Assembly (NCBI GenBank): GCA_030760725.1
Contig: JASWHV010000016.1
Location: 45,333,227 to 45,397,226 of the forward strand
DNA: 64,000 bases
From: Neostapfia colusana
Taxonomy: Eukaryota > Streptophyta > Magnoliopsida > Poales > Poaceae
Reading direction: 5' to 3'
This document shows, one piece after another, positions 22,825-35,062 of this stretch; position 1 is the stretch's first letter, and each line of letters opens with the position of its first letter. The position numbers and the translations under genes are program-made. The notes beneath the pieces are model-generated. The model was not told the origin of the DNA. It saw nothing but the letters and a program-made list of their open reading frames with translations, and did no database searches.

Positions 22825-25800
22825 TGTGACGCCCTCAATTCTGTGGAAAACCACGAAACGAGACCTAATGCATATGTGTGCCCAGGATGTTCATCACACA
22901 TACACATACGTTCCACAAATTGAATTCAGATTATATATTACCACGAATAACAGAGTTTATTACAATACCTCATGAGTCTTGGACTCATGCTGACAGCGGA
23001 AGTCTTATTTCTATGCAGCGGAAGTCTTTATTCTAATGCGGAAACAAAAACTAATGCGGAAGCAAATCTAAGCAGTAGTGGTTCCATCTCAATTCCCTCC
23101 ACAGGAAGGTTGAGAATAGATCACACACCATAATGCTCCACTTGGTCTTCATAGTAGGCTTCTCCTGCTGCTGATGATGAAGTAATAATGCAATTTTGAG
23201 TACAATGATGTACTCAGCAAGTGCGGGAAAACACATGATATGCAGCTCATAAACAAGGTAGGTATAAAAGGGCTTATTTGCAGAAAAAGCAGATTTATAA
23301 AACCATGATAAAACAGCAACTTAACAATAGATGTAATCCCAGCATGTATTAAATTACCAACATACCTCCATCACTTCCCGTGTTCCATCCGAACATTAAC
23401 CAATCCTTTATTCATACTCACGAATACCTCCTCGTATTCGCTACCATCTCACGAATACCTTCCCGTATTCGCTACCATCTCATCTCATAAATCAACCTCG
23501 TCTCACACTGAGACCAAACTCGTTGCCATGACTCCACAGTCATGCAACCATCTTATCACCCGGACTCAACAGTCCCAAACCAAACCATAACCAAACCAAT
23601 AACCATAACCAAAAACCTTCCCAATAACCATCCCAACTAATCATGGCAGTTTAGCCAGGCGCTCGTGACCGTAAGCTCGCCCATCATGATAGTTTTAGAC
23701 TCTGCAGAGTTTGCACCTCTTTACCCACAAGTTTGTGATTTTTTCACCCGTCGGCGACTGCAGAACCTCCATTATACCAGTACACATCTGTCAGTGTATG
23801 GTCAAGAGATCACAAAATAGCCTTTACAAAGGGGTTACTAGATGTATGGACTCACTAAGATTTCACCGGCAGGCTAGAATCTCCAATTCTCCCACCCACG
23901 GGCCCCCTCTTGTGCCATGCTGTTCCCAGGGCAGTCCTCACTCGACTCCCATTCCCCGCGCCTTCCACAGTCCATAACACTCTAGCAACTTACCTAATTA
24001 CTCAGCTATGCCGCACCCATACTTGGCCTTGTGGTGGCACTGTTATCCTGGCATGTGCATGCATGAACCGGTCCTTAGATCTACGGCAAGTAAACCACCA
24101 TCTCATGCTACCTCATTCACAAACCCAATCTTGCCTAGATCTCCCTCCGATCCATATTCAATATTAACATCAGTTTCTCATTATCAATACGGGTGCAGTT
24201 AGCTAGACATGTCTATCTCGCTTCCCAATCCCATAGACTCAGCGAAGCATAAAGGAAAAACCATACCCGACTCATAAACTTCCCAGGCGACAAGGGTGGT
24301 TTAGCCAAAACTAGTAAATTCCTATAAAAGGGTTTCCCATCCTGTTTGACTCAGTACGCACACCTTTTTGCAAAACAAAACAGTTTTACCCAAAACATAG
24401 GATCAATATGGTCAAGGAGCACTTGCCTTATTCTTGTGGTTCCGGTTGTTCTTTGATCTCAAAACCTGGTTGCTGCAGTTCGTCGTAGACAGCTCCCTGA
24501 GCTTGTCCTGCTTACGTTGGATCACGTGCATACAAGATTTACAGCAATCAATATCATGCGCAAACCTTAAACTAGATGCGATGATGCATATGCATGCTAT
24601 CCTATGATTTTTTTATTAGATTGGTGTGTTCTTGCATGGCTTGCATGGACAGAGGTGTTCGGATCAAAGGTGGACGTGGCAATGATCTGGTCTTTAGACC
24701 AATCTGATCATCAAGTGATCTGTCCACGAGAAGGCTTCTGTTCGAAAGGAATCAAAGAACAGATGCAAGGGAAATACAACAATGCCGTAAGGTGGTGTCG
24801 GAGTCCTACCTTACGCCCATCTGGGTTTTCGTGGTCCTTCTCAGACTGCTCGGTTCTCCTCCGATGATCCCCCTTGTTGCGCTTCGGCGATGGCTTTCTC
24901 GGCGAGTTGGGGCTAGGGCTCTAAGTCGTCGGCTCAGGAATTGGAAAAAAAGAAGTTTGTGGTTTCGGCCAGAGGTTCTGGGTTCTATTTATATTCGGGA
25001 AGAGAAGAGTCCTAATCTGATTGTATCCCGAATAAGAGTCTTATTCAGATCGTCATTGGATCCTATCATCTTATCTTTAGTTGATTGGTGCGGTAACGTT
25101 GTGGAATTCAGGTCGGTTTCCTTTACGTACCGGTATTCTTACGCGTACAGCTGCTCCAGAACTCGTTACCTTCGCGGTGATGAGCTCCGGAGGCTCCACG
25201 TGTCCTGCCGGGGCCTGGTATCTCCTTCTCCGCAGAGACGAGCTCCGGTTGTGCCACGTGTCAATCGACCGAGACCTCCCCCTCTTTTGGAGGTGAGCTC
25301 CGCGCACGCCACGTGTTGGCGCCGGTCTTTTACTCTCTTCTTTCTTCAGGGACATGCCCCGAGGTCGACACGTGTCTAGTAGCGAACAGACCTCCCGGAG
25401 ATAAGCTCCGGTGGCGACACATGTCCAATAGATCCGGACCTCTGGGAGGTGGGCTCCGAGATCGACACGTATCCCGCGCGACTGGTCCTCTTACTTCCGC
25501 GAGGACTAGCTCCGAGGATGACACGTGTCTTGCGGAAATGCCTTTGCTTCTTCCGCAGAGGCTAGCTCCGTGTCCAACACGTGTCCCACAGGATCGGACC
25601 TCTCCCCTTTGTGGAGACGATCCCCGAGCCTGCCACGTAGCCAGCTTGGCGGCGGCCTCTCCCCACTTCGCAGGGATGAGCTCCGAACACGCCACGTGGC
25701 CAGCGGTCGTGGTGAGTTGTCTTCGGCGCTTTCTGAGAGCTGGATTCGGCTCTCATTGGCTATTCCTTTTGATATTTTTCTCTGTTCCTTCTTCTCTTAA

Positions 25801-25858
25801 AATGTTTCCTCTTCATAAAACATGAACATATGCTGACACCCGAGATGAGGGTGTCACA
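22825..25858 (-). mobile_element. S2: solo LTR nested in S1, TSD ATATA
   Basis: 3,034 bp, ends TGTGACGCCC and GGGTGTCACA, flanked by ATATA at 22820-22824 and 25859-25863. It inserted 106 bp into S1, a related LTR in the same orientation. Minus-strand TATA-like box at about 24986-24993. G-box array at 25180-25705. Confidence 0.95.
25180..25705. repeat. G-box/hairpin minisatellite in S2
   Basis: Units with CACGTGTC/CACGTGGC at about 25198, 25256, 25310, 25369, 25523, 25579 and 25693, plus decayed cores, between GAGCTCCG segments. Confidence 0.85.
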
Positions 25859-28189
25859 ATATAACCACGAATGAGTAGGGTTTAAGTACTTTATTACATC
25901 AATCTCTATCTTAATCTTGCAGCGGAAGTCTCTAACATATTCTAGAAGTGGAAGTCTTATTCTAGCAGCGGAAGTCTCTAGCTATAGCGGAAGCAAACTA
26001 AGTACGGCAGCGGCTCCATCTTCAACTCCATTCCCACAGGCAAGTTGATGGTAGATCGCATGCCTAATACTCCACATGGTCTTCGAAATACTCCTCTCCC
26101 ATCACTGATGTTTGTATGATAATGCAAGGGTGAGTACATGTCGTACTCAGCAAGTGCGGGAAGTATGACATGCAGCTTTAAACAAGGTAGGAACAAAAAG
26201 GCTCATTGCAGAAAGCAAAGTTTATTTCACAAACACGATAAAAACAGCAACTATCTTTATGTGAACTTAATCCCAACATATATCCAATTAAACCAGTAAC
26301 ATACTTCCATCATGATACACCTCTTTTCATGTCACATCCAGACATTTATCTTTCTCAACTCTTTCTCGTGCTTATAATAACCATCTCATGATCATATCCA
26401 TCTCGTGATCATATAACCAAAACCATCTCATGTTCAAGACTCAACAGTCCCGAACCAATCTCATCACCGAGACTCAACAGTCCCAAAACCAAAGACTAAA
26501 CCATAACCATACCAATAACCAAACCGAATAACTATCCCAATAACCATCCCAAACCATCCCATCTAATCATGGAAGTTGGCCAGGCGCTTGTGGCCGGAAG
26601 CACGGCTATCATGATAGTTTTACACTCTGCAGATTTTGCACCACTTTACCCACAAGTTTGTGATTTCGTCACCTGTCGGCGACTGCAGAACCTCCATTAT
26701 ACCAGTACACAACCGTCGGTGTATGGCCAAGAGATCACAAAATAGCCTTTACAAAGGGGACTAGATGTATGGACTCACTAAGGTTTCACCAGCAGGCTTG
26801 AATCACCATTCTCCCACCTACGGGCCCCATCTTGTGCCATGCTGTTCCCAGAGCAGTCCTCTCTCGACTCCCATTCCCCGCGCCTTCTATGGTCCATACC
26901 AATCTAGCAGCTTACCTAATTAGTCAGCTAAGCCGCACCCATATTTGGCCTTGTGGTGACACTGTATTCCTGGCATGTGCTCGCATGAACCGGTACTTAG
27001 ATCTACAGCAAGTAAACCATCATCTCATTCTACCACTTCCACGAACCAAGCTTGCCTATATCTCCCCCGATTCATGTTCATCATCAACATCAAGTTCTTA
27101 TTTTCATTGTTCACATGAGTGCAGTAGCTAGACACATTCTATCCCGCTTCCCATATCCCGTGGACTCGGCGAAGCAAAAAGCAAAAATGACCATACCCGA
27201 CTCATCAACTTTCCCAGCGACAAGGGTGGTTAACAAAATTAGTAAACTCCTATGAAAGGGGTTTCCCATAAAGTTGACTCAAGCACACACACGTTTTTGC
27301 AAACAAAACAGTTTCAAAACATGGGATCAATATGGTCATGGGGAACTTGCCTTGTTCCTTTGGCTTTTGTTGCTCAGGTGTCTTGAATTCTTGGTTATGT
27401 AGTCCTTCGTAGATAGCTTCCTGAGCTTGTCCTTCTACTCACGATCACGCACATACAAGATTTACAACAATCAAACATCATGCACAATCGTTACTCAAGA
27501 TGAAATGATGCATATGCATGCTAATCCTATGGTGCTGTTTTTATTAGATCAGTTTGTACGTGTTCTTGCATGTTTTAATGGCTTGCATGGGGTTTTACGG
27601 TGAACAAAGGTGTAGGGATCAAATGTGGACGTGGCGATGATCTTGTCTCAAGATCTAGATCAAACCGATCAACACGTGATCTGTCCACACGAAAAAAACT
27701 AATGTTTTGAAGGGATCGAAGAAACAGATGCAAAGAAAACCGCGGTGATGTCGTAAGGTGGTAACGAAGACCTACCTTACTTCTCCTTGGTGTCGGGGCC
27801 TTCCTCCTAGCAAGACAGATCATCGGCTCTCTTCCGGCGACGGCGAGGTGTGGCAGGGCTTCAATGGCGGCTCACCGGTGGCTAAACTCCGGTGAAGGGG
27901 GTTAACTCGGCGAGCTGGGAGCTAGGGTCTCGAAGTCGCCGACTCGGGAGGGAAAGAATAGGTACGTGGTTGTGGACAGGGGTTTTCGGTTTTGTTTATA
28001 AGAGGTCAGAAAGAGTCCTACTCTTATTGGAATTCGAATAAGAGTCCTATTCAATTTGTTTTGGATATTAACAACTTATCTCTAATTGATTTGGTTGCAG
28101 TATTCTACGTAGAAGAGTTCGTGTCAGTTTCCTCAGTACCGGGCTCTCATGCACAGAAGAAAAACTGCTTAAGGACCTCGTCCTTCTGC

Positions 28190-29045
28190 AGGGATAAGCT
28201 CCGGAAGCTCCACGTGTCCAGCGCGGGTCTGGTCTCCCTTTTCCGCAGAGACGAGCTCTGGGTGCGCCACGTGTCTGGCGGGCGGGACCTCCCTCTCCCT
28301 CAGAGGTGAGCTCCGCGTGCGCCACGTGTCTGGCGGGCGGGACCTCCCTCTCCCTCAGAGGCGAGCTCCGCGTACGCCACGTGTCAGTACCAGACCTCCC
28401 CTCTCCTCAGAGGCGAGCGTTGAGATTGACACGTGTCAGTTCCGGACCTCCCTCTCTTCAGAGGCGAGCTCCTAGAGTGCCACGTGTCCAGCAGCGTCGG
28501 ACTTCTTTTTCCTCAGTGACGAGCTCCGAGGTCGACACGTGTCCAATCAGTGTGGGACCTCCCTCCTTCTTGGAGGTAAGCTCCGAGGACGACACGTGTA
28601 CAACAGTGTCAGACCTCCCTTCTCCTCGAAGGTGAGCTCCGGGGATGACACGTGTCCATTAGGGCCGGACCTCACTCCCTCCGTGGGGGTGAGCTCTGAG
28701 AGGGACACGTGTCGTGCGGGGTTGGACCTCTCGAAGACGGGCTCCAAGGGTGACACGTGTCTAGCGGGGCCGGACCTCTCGGAGGTGTGCTCCGAGGGTG
28801 ACACGCGACCTACGCGGCTGGGCCTCGCTTCTCCGCAGTAACTAGCTCCGAAGGCGACACGTGTCCTGTGGGGCTGGCCTTGCTTCTCCGCAGAGGCTAG
28901 CTCCGGGGGCAACACGTGTCCCACGAGCCAGAATTCGCCCCTTCCTCAGAGGCAAGCTCCTAGCCTGCCACGTAGCCGGTGGTGCCGGACTTCATCCCCC
29001 TCCACGGGAATGAGCTCTGAAGGCGCCACGTGGCCAGCGGGCCGC
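28190..29045. repeat. G-box/hairpin minisatellite in S1
   Basis: About fifteen ~57-bp units from 28190 to 29045, most with an intact CACGTGTC core. One of the best preserved copies of the array in the window. Confidence 0.88.
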
Positions 29046-29198
29046 GGGAAGTGTCTACAGCGCTCCTCGACAAACTGGAATTGGCTCTTTTCGGCTATCT
29101 TTCCGATTCTTTCTCCGTTTCTACTTCTTTCTAAAAATGTCTCTCTATATGAAATATGTATGCATGCATGGATACGAAATTGAGGGTGTTACACTTAC

Positions 29199-29475
29199 AT
29201 GAATGAAAAGAACCATGTCCTACCACTCCTACCTATGTGTTCATTTAAATTACACATTAATTTTTATGATCACCTCCCCGTGCTCTATACAGTGTATGCC
29301 CATCGTACACTCGGCTCTCCTTTCCCACTCTCATGCCTAGTCAGCATTTGCCATCCTGCCGAAGGCGGTCGTTCTTGAGGTACCTGCCAAAGGCCCGGGG
29401 GTCTCTCGGACCTCCCCCTGTTAGGGTCCTGTGACGCCAGTTGGTCTCCTCCAGGAAAGACCTACGCCAGAGTGG
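29199..29475 (+). other. TatB 3' region, non-coding
   Basis: Resumes TatB after S1. AT-rich then GC-rich, with no recognised coding content. Confidence 0.4.
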
Positions 29476-29676
29476 GAGGTCCAGGGTGTGCAGCCTGCTT
29501 TGCCTGGTCCTGTACCCAAAGCGTGTGCACTCTGCCCCCCGGGAGGTCTAGGGCGTGCAGCCTGCTTTGCCTGGTTCTGTACCCAAAGCGTGCGCACTCT
29601 GCCCCCGGGAGGTCCAGGGTGTGCAGCCTGCTTTGCCTAGTCCTATACCCAAAGTGTGCGCACTCTGCTTCCCCAG
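29476..29676 (+). repeat. 66-67-bp tandem repeat, three copies
   Basis: cagcctgcttt recurs at 29491, 29558 and 29624. Each unit runs GGAGGTCCAGGG..., a TTTGCCTGGT segment, TGTACCCAAAG, then CACTCTGCCCC. A related single unit lies at 22596-22660. Confidence 0.88.
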
Positions 29677-29854
29677 TGCAACGGTCTAGTACTAGGGGCC
29701 GGACGGTTACACCCTAACCAAGGAGGGAGCCGGACCTCCGGTACCGAGTGCGCTGAATTACCTAAGCCCCGTATACCGGCCCAGGACAGTAAGCCAAATA
29801 GGACTAAGAGACAGGGAAGGAAAGACCCCTAGGCAGGATTACCGTTTCCTACTC
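29677..29854 (+). other. Spacer between TatB arrays
   Basis: Short GC-rich spacer. Nothing recognised. Confidence 0.4.
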
Positions 29855-31310
29855 AGTGCCGGACCTCACCCCTTCTGCAGGGGTGAGCTCCGAAGCCGGT
29901 CATCACCCCCTCAGCAGGGGTGAGCACCGAAGCCGGACCTCTCCCTCTCCTCAGAGGCAAGATCCGAAGCCGGTCATCACCCCCTCCGCAGGGGTGAGCA
30001 CCGATGCCGGACCTTGCGCCCTCCACTGGCCTGAGGTCCGAAGCCGGACAACACCCCTTCCTCAGGGGTGAGGTCCGAAGCCGGTCGTCACCCCCTCCGC
30101 AGGGGTGACCACCGAAGCTGGACCTTGCGCCCTAAACTGGGCTGAGGTCCGAAGCCAGACAACACCCCCTTCCGCAGGGGTGAGCTCCGAAGCCAGTCAT
30201 CACCCCCTCAGCAGGGGTGAGCACTGAAGCCGGACCTCTCCCTCTCCTCAGAGGCGAGCTCCGATGCCGGACCTCACCCCCTCCGCAGGGGTGAGCTCTG
30301 AAGCCGATCTTCACCCCCTCCGCAGGGGTGAGCACCGAAGCCGGACCTTGCGCCCTACACTCGGCTGAGGTATGAAGCCGGACAACACCCCCTCCGCAGG
30401 GGTGAGCTCTGAAGCCGGTCGTCACACCCTCCGTAGGGGTGAGCACCGAAGTCGGACCTTGCACCCTACACTGGGCTGAGGTCCGAAGCCAGACAACACC
30501 CCCTCCGCAGGGGTGAGCTCCAAAGCGGTCATCACCCCCTCCGCAGGGGTGAGCACCGAAGCCGGACCTTGCGCTCTACACTAGGCTGAGGTCCGAAGCC
30601 GGGCAACACCCCCTCCGCAGGGGTGAGCTCTGAAGCCGGTCGTCACCCCCTCCATAGGGGTGAGCACCGAAGCCGGACCTTGCGCCCTACACTGGGCTGA
30701 GGTCCGAAATCGGACAACACCCCCTCCGCAGGGGTGAGCTCCGAAGCTGGTCGTCACCTCCTCCGCAGGGGTGAGCACCGAAGCTGGACCTTGCGCCCTA
30801 CACTGGCTGAGGTCCGAAGCTGGACAACACCCCCTCCGCAGGAGTGGGCTCCGAAGCTGATCGTCACCCCCTCCGCAGGGGTGAGCACCAAAGCCGGACC
30901 TTGCGCCCTCCACTGGGCTGAGGTCCGAAGCCAGACAACACCCCTTCCGCAGGGGTGAGCTCCGAAGCCGGTCATCACCCCCTCCGCAGTGGTGAGCACT
31001 GAAGCCGGACCTTGCGCCCTCCACTGGGCTGAGCTCCGATGTCAGACCTTGCGCCCTCCACTGGGCTGATGTCCGAAGCCAGACACCACCCCTTCCGCAG
31101 GGGTGAGCTCCGAAGCCGTTCATCACCCACTCCGCAGGGGTGAGCACCGAAGCCAGACCTTGCGCCCTCCACTAGGCTGAGCTCCGATGCCGGACCCCCC
31201 CCCCTTCCGCAGGGCTGAGCTCTGAAGCCGGACCTCTCCATCTCCTCAGAGGCGAGCTCCGATGCCGGACCTCACCCCCTTCGCAGGGATGAGCTCCAAA
31301 GAAGACAAGA
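29855..31310. repeat. 37-bp hairpin satellite with 111-bp higher-order period
   Basis: Roughly 39 tandem 37-bp monomers of the form CACCCCCTCCGCAGGGGTG plus AGCTCCGAAGCCGG. Each can form a hairpin with a 7-bp stem. One of three monomer types (accttgcgccct...) recurs at 30011, 30122, 30345, 30456, 30566, 30677, 30788, 30898, 31009 and 31157, which gives a 111-bp higher-order unit. Located between pol and the 3' LTR of TatB. Long ORFs on the minus strand here are by-products of the repeat. Confidence 0.93.
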
Positions 31311-31395
31311 CCGTACAAGCATAGGGAACACTCAAGAAAAGAAAGTGTGTGGGGTAGACAAGGAGAAGGCCCCACCCAGAATCGTTATCTCCCCC

Positions 31396-31415
31396 AAGAT
31401 GGGCGCGGGGGCCAC
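31396..31415 (+). promoter_or_regulatory. TatB polypurine tract
   Basis: Purine-rich AAGATGGGCGCGGGGGCCAC immediately before the 3' LTR. The same GGGGGCCAC form is present in TatA. Confidence 0.75.
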
Positions 31416-31764
31416 TGTCAGTACCCTCAATACCGGGTACCCCCGCGCATAGGAGAAAACCGCCTAAAGACCTCACCCCTCCGCGGGGGTGAGCTCCGAG
31501 GGCGCCACGTGTCCAGCAGGGGCGGGGCTCCCCTCTCCTCAGAGGAGAGCTCCATGCCTGCCACGTGGCCAGAAGAGCCAGACCTCGGCCCCTCAACGGG
31601 GGTGATGTGACACCCATAATTTCGTAATCATGCATGCATTCATAATTCATGTAGAGAAACATTTTAAAATAAGTTGAAACAGAGAAGAAATCAAAAAGAT
31701 AGCCGAAAAGAGCCAATTCCAGTTCGCCTAGAGCGGCGTAGACATTTCCCGCGGCCCGCTAGCC

Positions 31765-32665
31765 ACGTGGCGTGTTCGGAGCTCATCCCCGCGAAGGGGG
31801 AGAGGTCCGCCGCTAACTGGCTACGTGGCAGGCTCGGAGCTAGCCTCTGTGGAAGGGGCGAGGTCGGACCCGCTGGACGCGTGTTGCCTCCAAGGCTTGT
31901 CTCTACGGAGAAGCGAAGTCCAGTCCCGCAGGACACGTGTCATCACCGGAGCTAGTCGCTGCGGGGAAGTAAGGTCCAACATGCGGGACACATGTCGCTC
32001 TCGGAGCTCACTTCCGAGAGGTCCAACACCACAGGACACGTGTCGCTCTCGGAGCTCACATTCGAGGGGTCCGACACCACGGCACACGTGTCGCTCTCGG
32101 AGCTCACCTCTGAGAGGTTCGGTCCTACTGGACACGTGTCGCTCTCGGAGCTCACTTCCGAAAGGTCGGACACTGTTGGGCACGTGTCACCTCCGGAGCT
32201 CACCTCCGAGAGGTCCGACACTGATGGACACGTGTCACCTTCGGAGCTTGTCTCCAGGAGGTCCGAAACTGTTGAACACGTGTCGACCTCGGAGCTCGTC
32301 TCTAAGGAGAAAGGAAGATTCAGTGTTGCTTGACACGTGGACTCACGGAGCTCACCTTCGAAGTGAGGGAGGTCCAGAACGGACACGTGGCACTATCGGA
32401 GCCCACATCTGAAGAGAGGGAGGTCCAGAATTGACACATGGAACATTCAGAGCCACCTCCGAAGAGAGGGGAGGTCCGGCACTGACACGTGGCGTACGCG
32501 GAGCTCGTCTCTGAATAGAGTGGAGGTCCTGACCCGCCAGGACGCGTGGCGCACATGGAGCTCACCTCTGAGGAGAGGGGAGGTCTCGCCCGCCTGACAC
32601 GCGGCACAACAGGAGCCGCCTCTGCTGAAAAGGGGAGACCGGCCTCTGCTGGACACGTGGAGCCT
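31765..32665. repeat. G-box/hairpin minisatellite in G3 5' LTR
   Basis: About sixteen units with about a dozen intact CACGTG cores, directly upstream of the TATA box at 32871. The matching array in the 3' LTR is 36790-37700. Confidence 0.9.
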
Positions 32666-32870
32666 CCGGAGCTCATCACCGCGGAGGAGACGAGATTTTA
32701 AGCAATTTTTCTTCTGTACGCGTGGGAATCCCCGGTACTGAGGAAACTGACACGATTTCTACGTTGCTACCGCACCAAATCAATTGAAGATAAGTTGTTA
32801 AGATTCAAAAACAATTTGAATAGGACTCTTATTCGAATTCCGATCAGAGTAAGACTCTTTTCTGGCCCCT

Positions 32871-32877
32871 TATAAAT
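32871..32877 (+). promoter_or_regulatory. G3 5' LTR TATA box
   Basis: ccccTTATAAATAGaacc. The identical motif is at 37901 in the 3' LTR. Confidence 0.78.
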
Positions 32878-35062
32878 AGAACCGAAAACCTTTGGACGCA
32901 ACCACGAACTTCTTTTCCACCTCCCGAGTCGACGACTTGGAGCCCTAGCCCCCAACTCGCCGAGCTAACCCTTCGCCGAATTTAGTCGCCGGAGAGCCGC
33001 CAACGAGCACCGTCACAATCGCCAAAGGAGAGCCGACGATCTGTTTTGCTGGAGGAAGGACCCGAAGGAAGTAAGGTAGGTCTCCATTACCACCCTACGA
33101 CGTTATCTCGGTTTTCTTTGCATCTGTTCCCTCGATCCTTTTGAACAGAAGCTTTTTCGTGGACAGATCACGTGTTGATCGGTTTGATCTAGATCTTGAG
33201 TCAAGATCATCACCATGTCCACATTTGATCTCTACACCTCTGTTCATCGTAAAACACCATGCAAGCCATGCAAGAACATGTACAAACTAAAAACTGCACC
33301 ATAGAATCAACATGCATATGCATCATTGCATCTTGAGTAAAGTTTGTGCATAATGATTGATTGCTATGAATCTTGTATGTGCGTGATCGCGAATAAAAGG
33401 ACAAGCTCAGGGAGCTATCTATGACGAACTACAACCACAAGACTTCGAGATCCCGGAGCAACGGAAACCACAGGAACAAGGCAAGTGCTCCTTGACCATA
33501 TTGATCCCATGTTTTGGAAAATGTTTTGTTTGCTAAAACGTGTGTGTGCTTGAGTCAACTTGATGGGAAACCCTTTCATAGGAGTTTACTAGTTTTGTTA
33601 ACCACCCTTGTCGCCGGGAAAGTCATGAGTCGGGTATGGTTTTTGCTTTTATGCTTCGCCGAGTTCACGGGATTATGGGAATCGAGATAGATGTGTCTAG
33701 CTAACTGCACTCGTAAGAATAATGAGAAACTGATGTTGTTAATGAACATGAATCAGAGGCAGATCTAGGCAAGCTTGGTTTGTGAATGAGGTAGAATGAG
33801 ATGGTGGTTACTTGCCGTAGATCTAAGGACCGGTTCATGCCAGCCATGCCAGGATAACAGTGCCACCACAAGGCCAAATATGGGTGCTGCTTAGCTGACT
33901 AATTAGGTAAGTTGCTAGATTGTTATGGACCGTGGGAGGCGCGGGGAATGAGAGTCGAGTGAGGACTGCCCTGGGAACTGCATGGCACAAGAGGGGGCCC
34001 GTAGATGGGAGAATTGGAGATTCTAGCCTGCCGGTGAAACCTTAGTGAGTCCATACATCTAGTAGCCCCTTTGTAAAGGCTATTTTGTGATCTCTTGACC
34101 ATACACCGACCGTTGTGTACTGGTATAATGGAGGTTCTGCAGTCGCCGACGGGTGATGAAATCACAAACTTGTGGGTAAAGTGGTGCCACCTCTGCAGAG
34201 TGTAAAACTATCATGATAGCCGAGCTTACGGTCATAAGCGCCTGGACATCTCACATGATTAGATGGGATGGTTATTGGGAGGTTATGGTCTTTGGTTTGG
34301 TTATTTAGTTTGGTTTGGTCTTTGGATTGGTTTCGGGACTGTTGAGTCTTGGTAATGAGAATGGTTTCGGACTGTTGAGTCGAAACAATGAGAATGGTCT
34401 CATTTATGAGACAGAATCGAATATGAGATGAAATGGTAGTGAATACGAGATGGTATTCATGAGATGGTAGTGAATACAAGATGGTATTCAAGAGCATGAG
34501 AAAAAGTTGAGAAAGATAAATGTTTGGTTGAGACATGGAAAGTGATGAAACATGATGGAGGTATGTTGATGTTTTAATATGTTGGGATTAAATTCACATA
34601 AAGCTAGTTGCTGTTTTTATCATGTTTTGAGAAATAAACTTTGCTTTCTGCAATGAGCATTTTTATACCTACCTTGTTGTAAGCTACATGTCATATTTTC
34701 CGCACTTGCTGAGTACGTCATGTACTCACCCTTGCATTATCATACATCATCAGCGACAGTAGAGGAGTACTATGAACACCAAGTGGAGTATTAGGCGTAT
34801 GATCTATCTTCAACCTTGCCTGTGGAGTAGGAGATGGAGCCGCTGCTGCTGCTTAGTTGCTTCCACAATAGTTAGAAGACTTCCGCTGCTAGAATAAAGA
34901 CTTCCGCTGCTAGGTTTAGTTAGATACTTCCGCTGCAAGAACACAATAGAGATTGATGTAATAATGTACTTGAACCTATATATTCGTGGTTATATATTCT
35001 GAATTCAGTTTGTGGTTATATGTGTATGTGTGATGAACATCCTGGGCACACATACGCATCAG

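Larger units (their letters stand above)
22719..29193 (-). mobile_element. S1: solo LTR of the Tekay-like family, TSD CTTAC
   Basis: LTR ends TGTGATGCCC (22719) and GGGTGTTACA (29193) flanked by CTTAC at 22714-22718 and 29194-29198, with no internal region. After removal of S2 it is about 3.4 kb. Contains a TATA-like box (about 27993-28001, minus), a large G-box array (28190-29045) and the conserved GTAAG|GTAGGT donor (about 27771-27781). Produced by LTR-LTR recombination after insertion into TatB. Confidence 0.95.
31606..35062 (+). repeat. G3 5' LTR (3' end deleted)
   Basis: Begins TGTGACACCC. G-box array 31765-32665, TATA 32871-32877, splice-donor consensus GTAAG|GTAGGT with boundary at 33075/33076, then the long low-GC part. 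It breaks off at cgcatcag (35062), whereas the 3' LTR continues to 40114. Confidence 0.93.

Noticed and set aside
30581..31147. Long minus-strand ORFs encoding repetitive PAEGV/FGAHPCGGG proteins
   Set aside because: Open frames arise on several frames and both strands because the GC-rich repeat unit lacks stops and the higher-order period is a multiple of three. No start context or homology.
29855..31310. CRISPR-like regularly spaced repeats
   Set aside because: The intervening segments are repeats too (37-bp monomers in a 111-bp higher-order unit), the context is a plant retrotransposon, and no cas genes exist.
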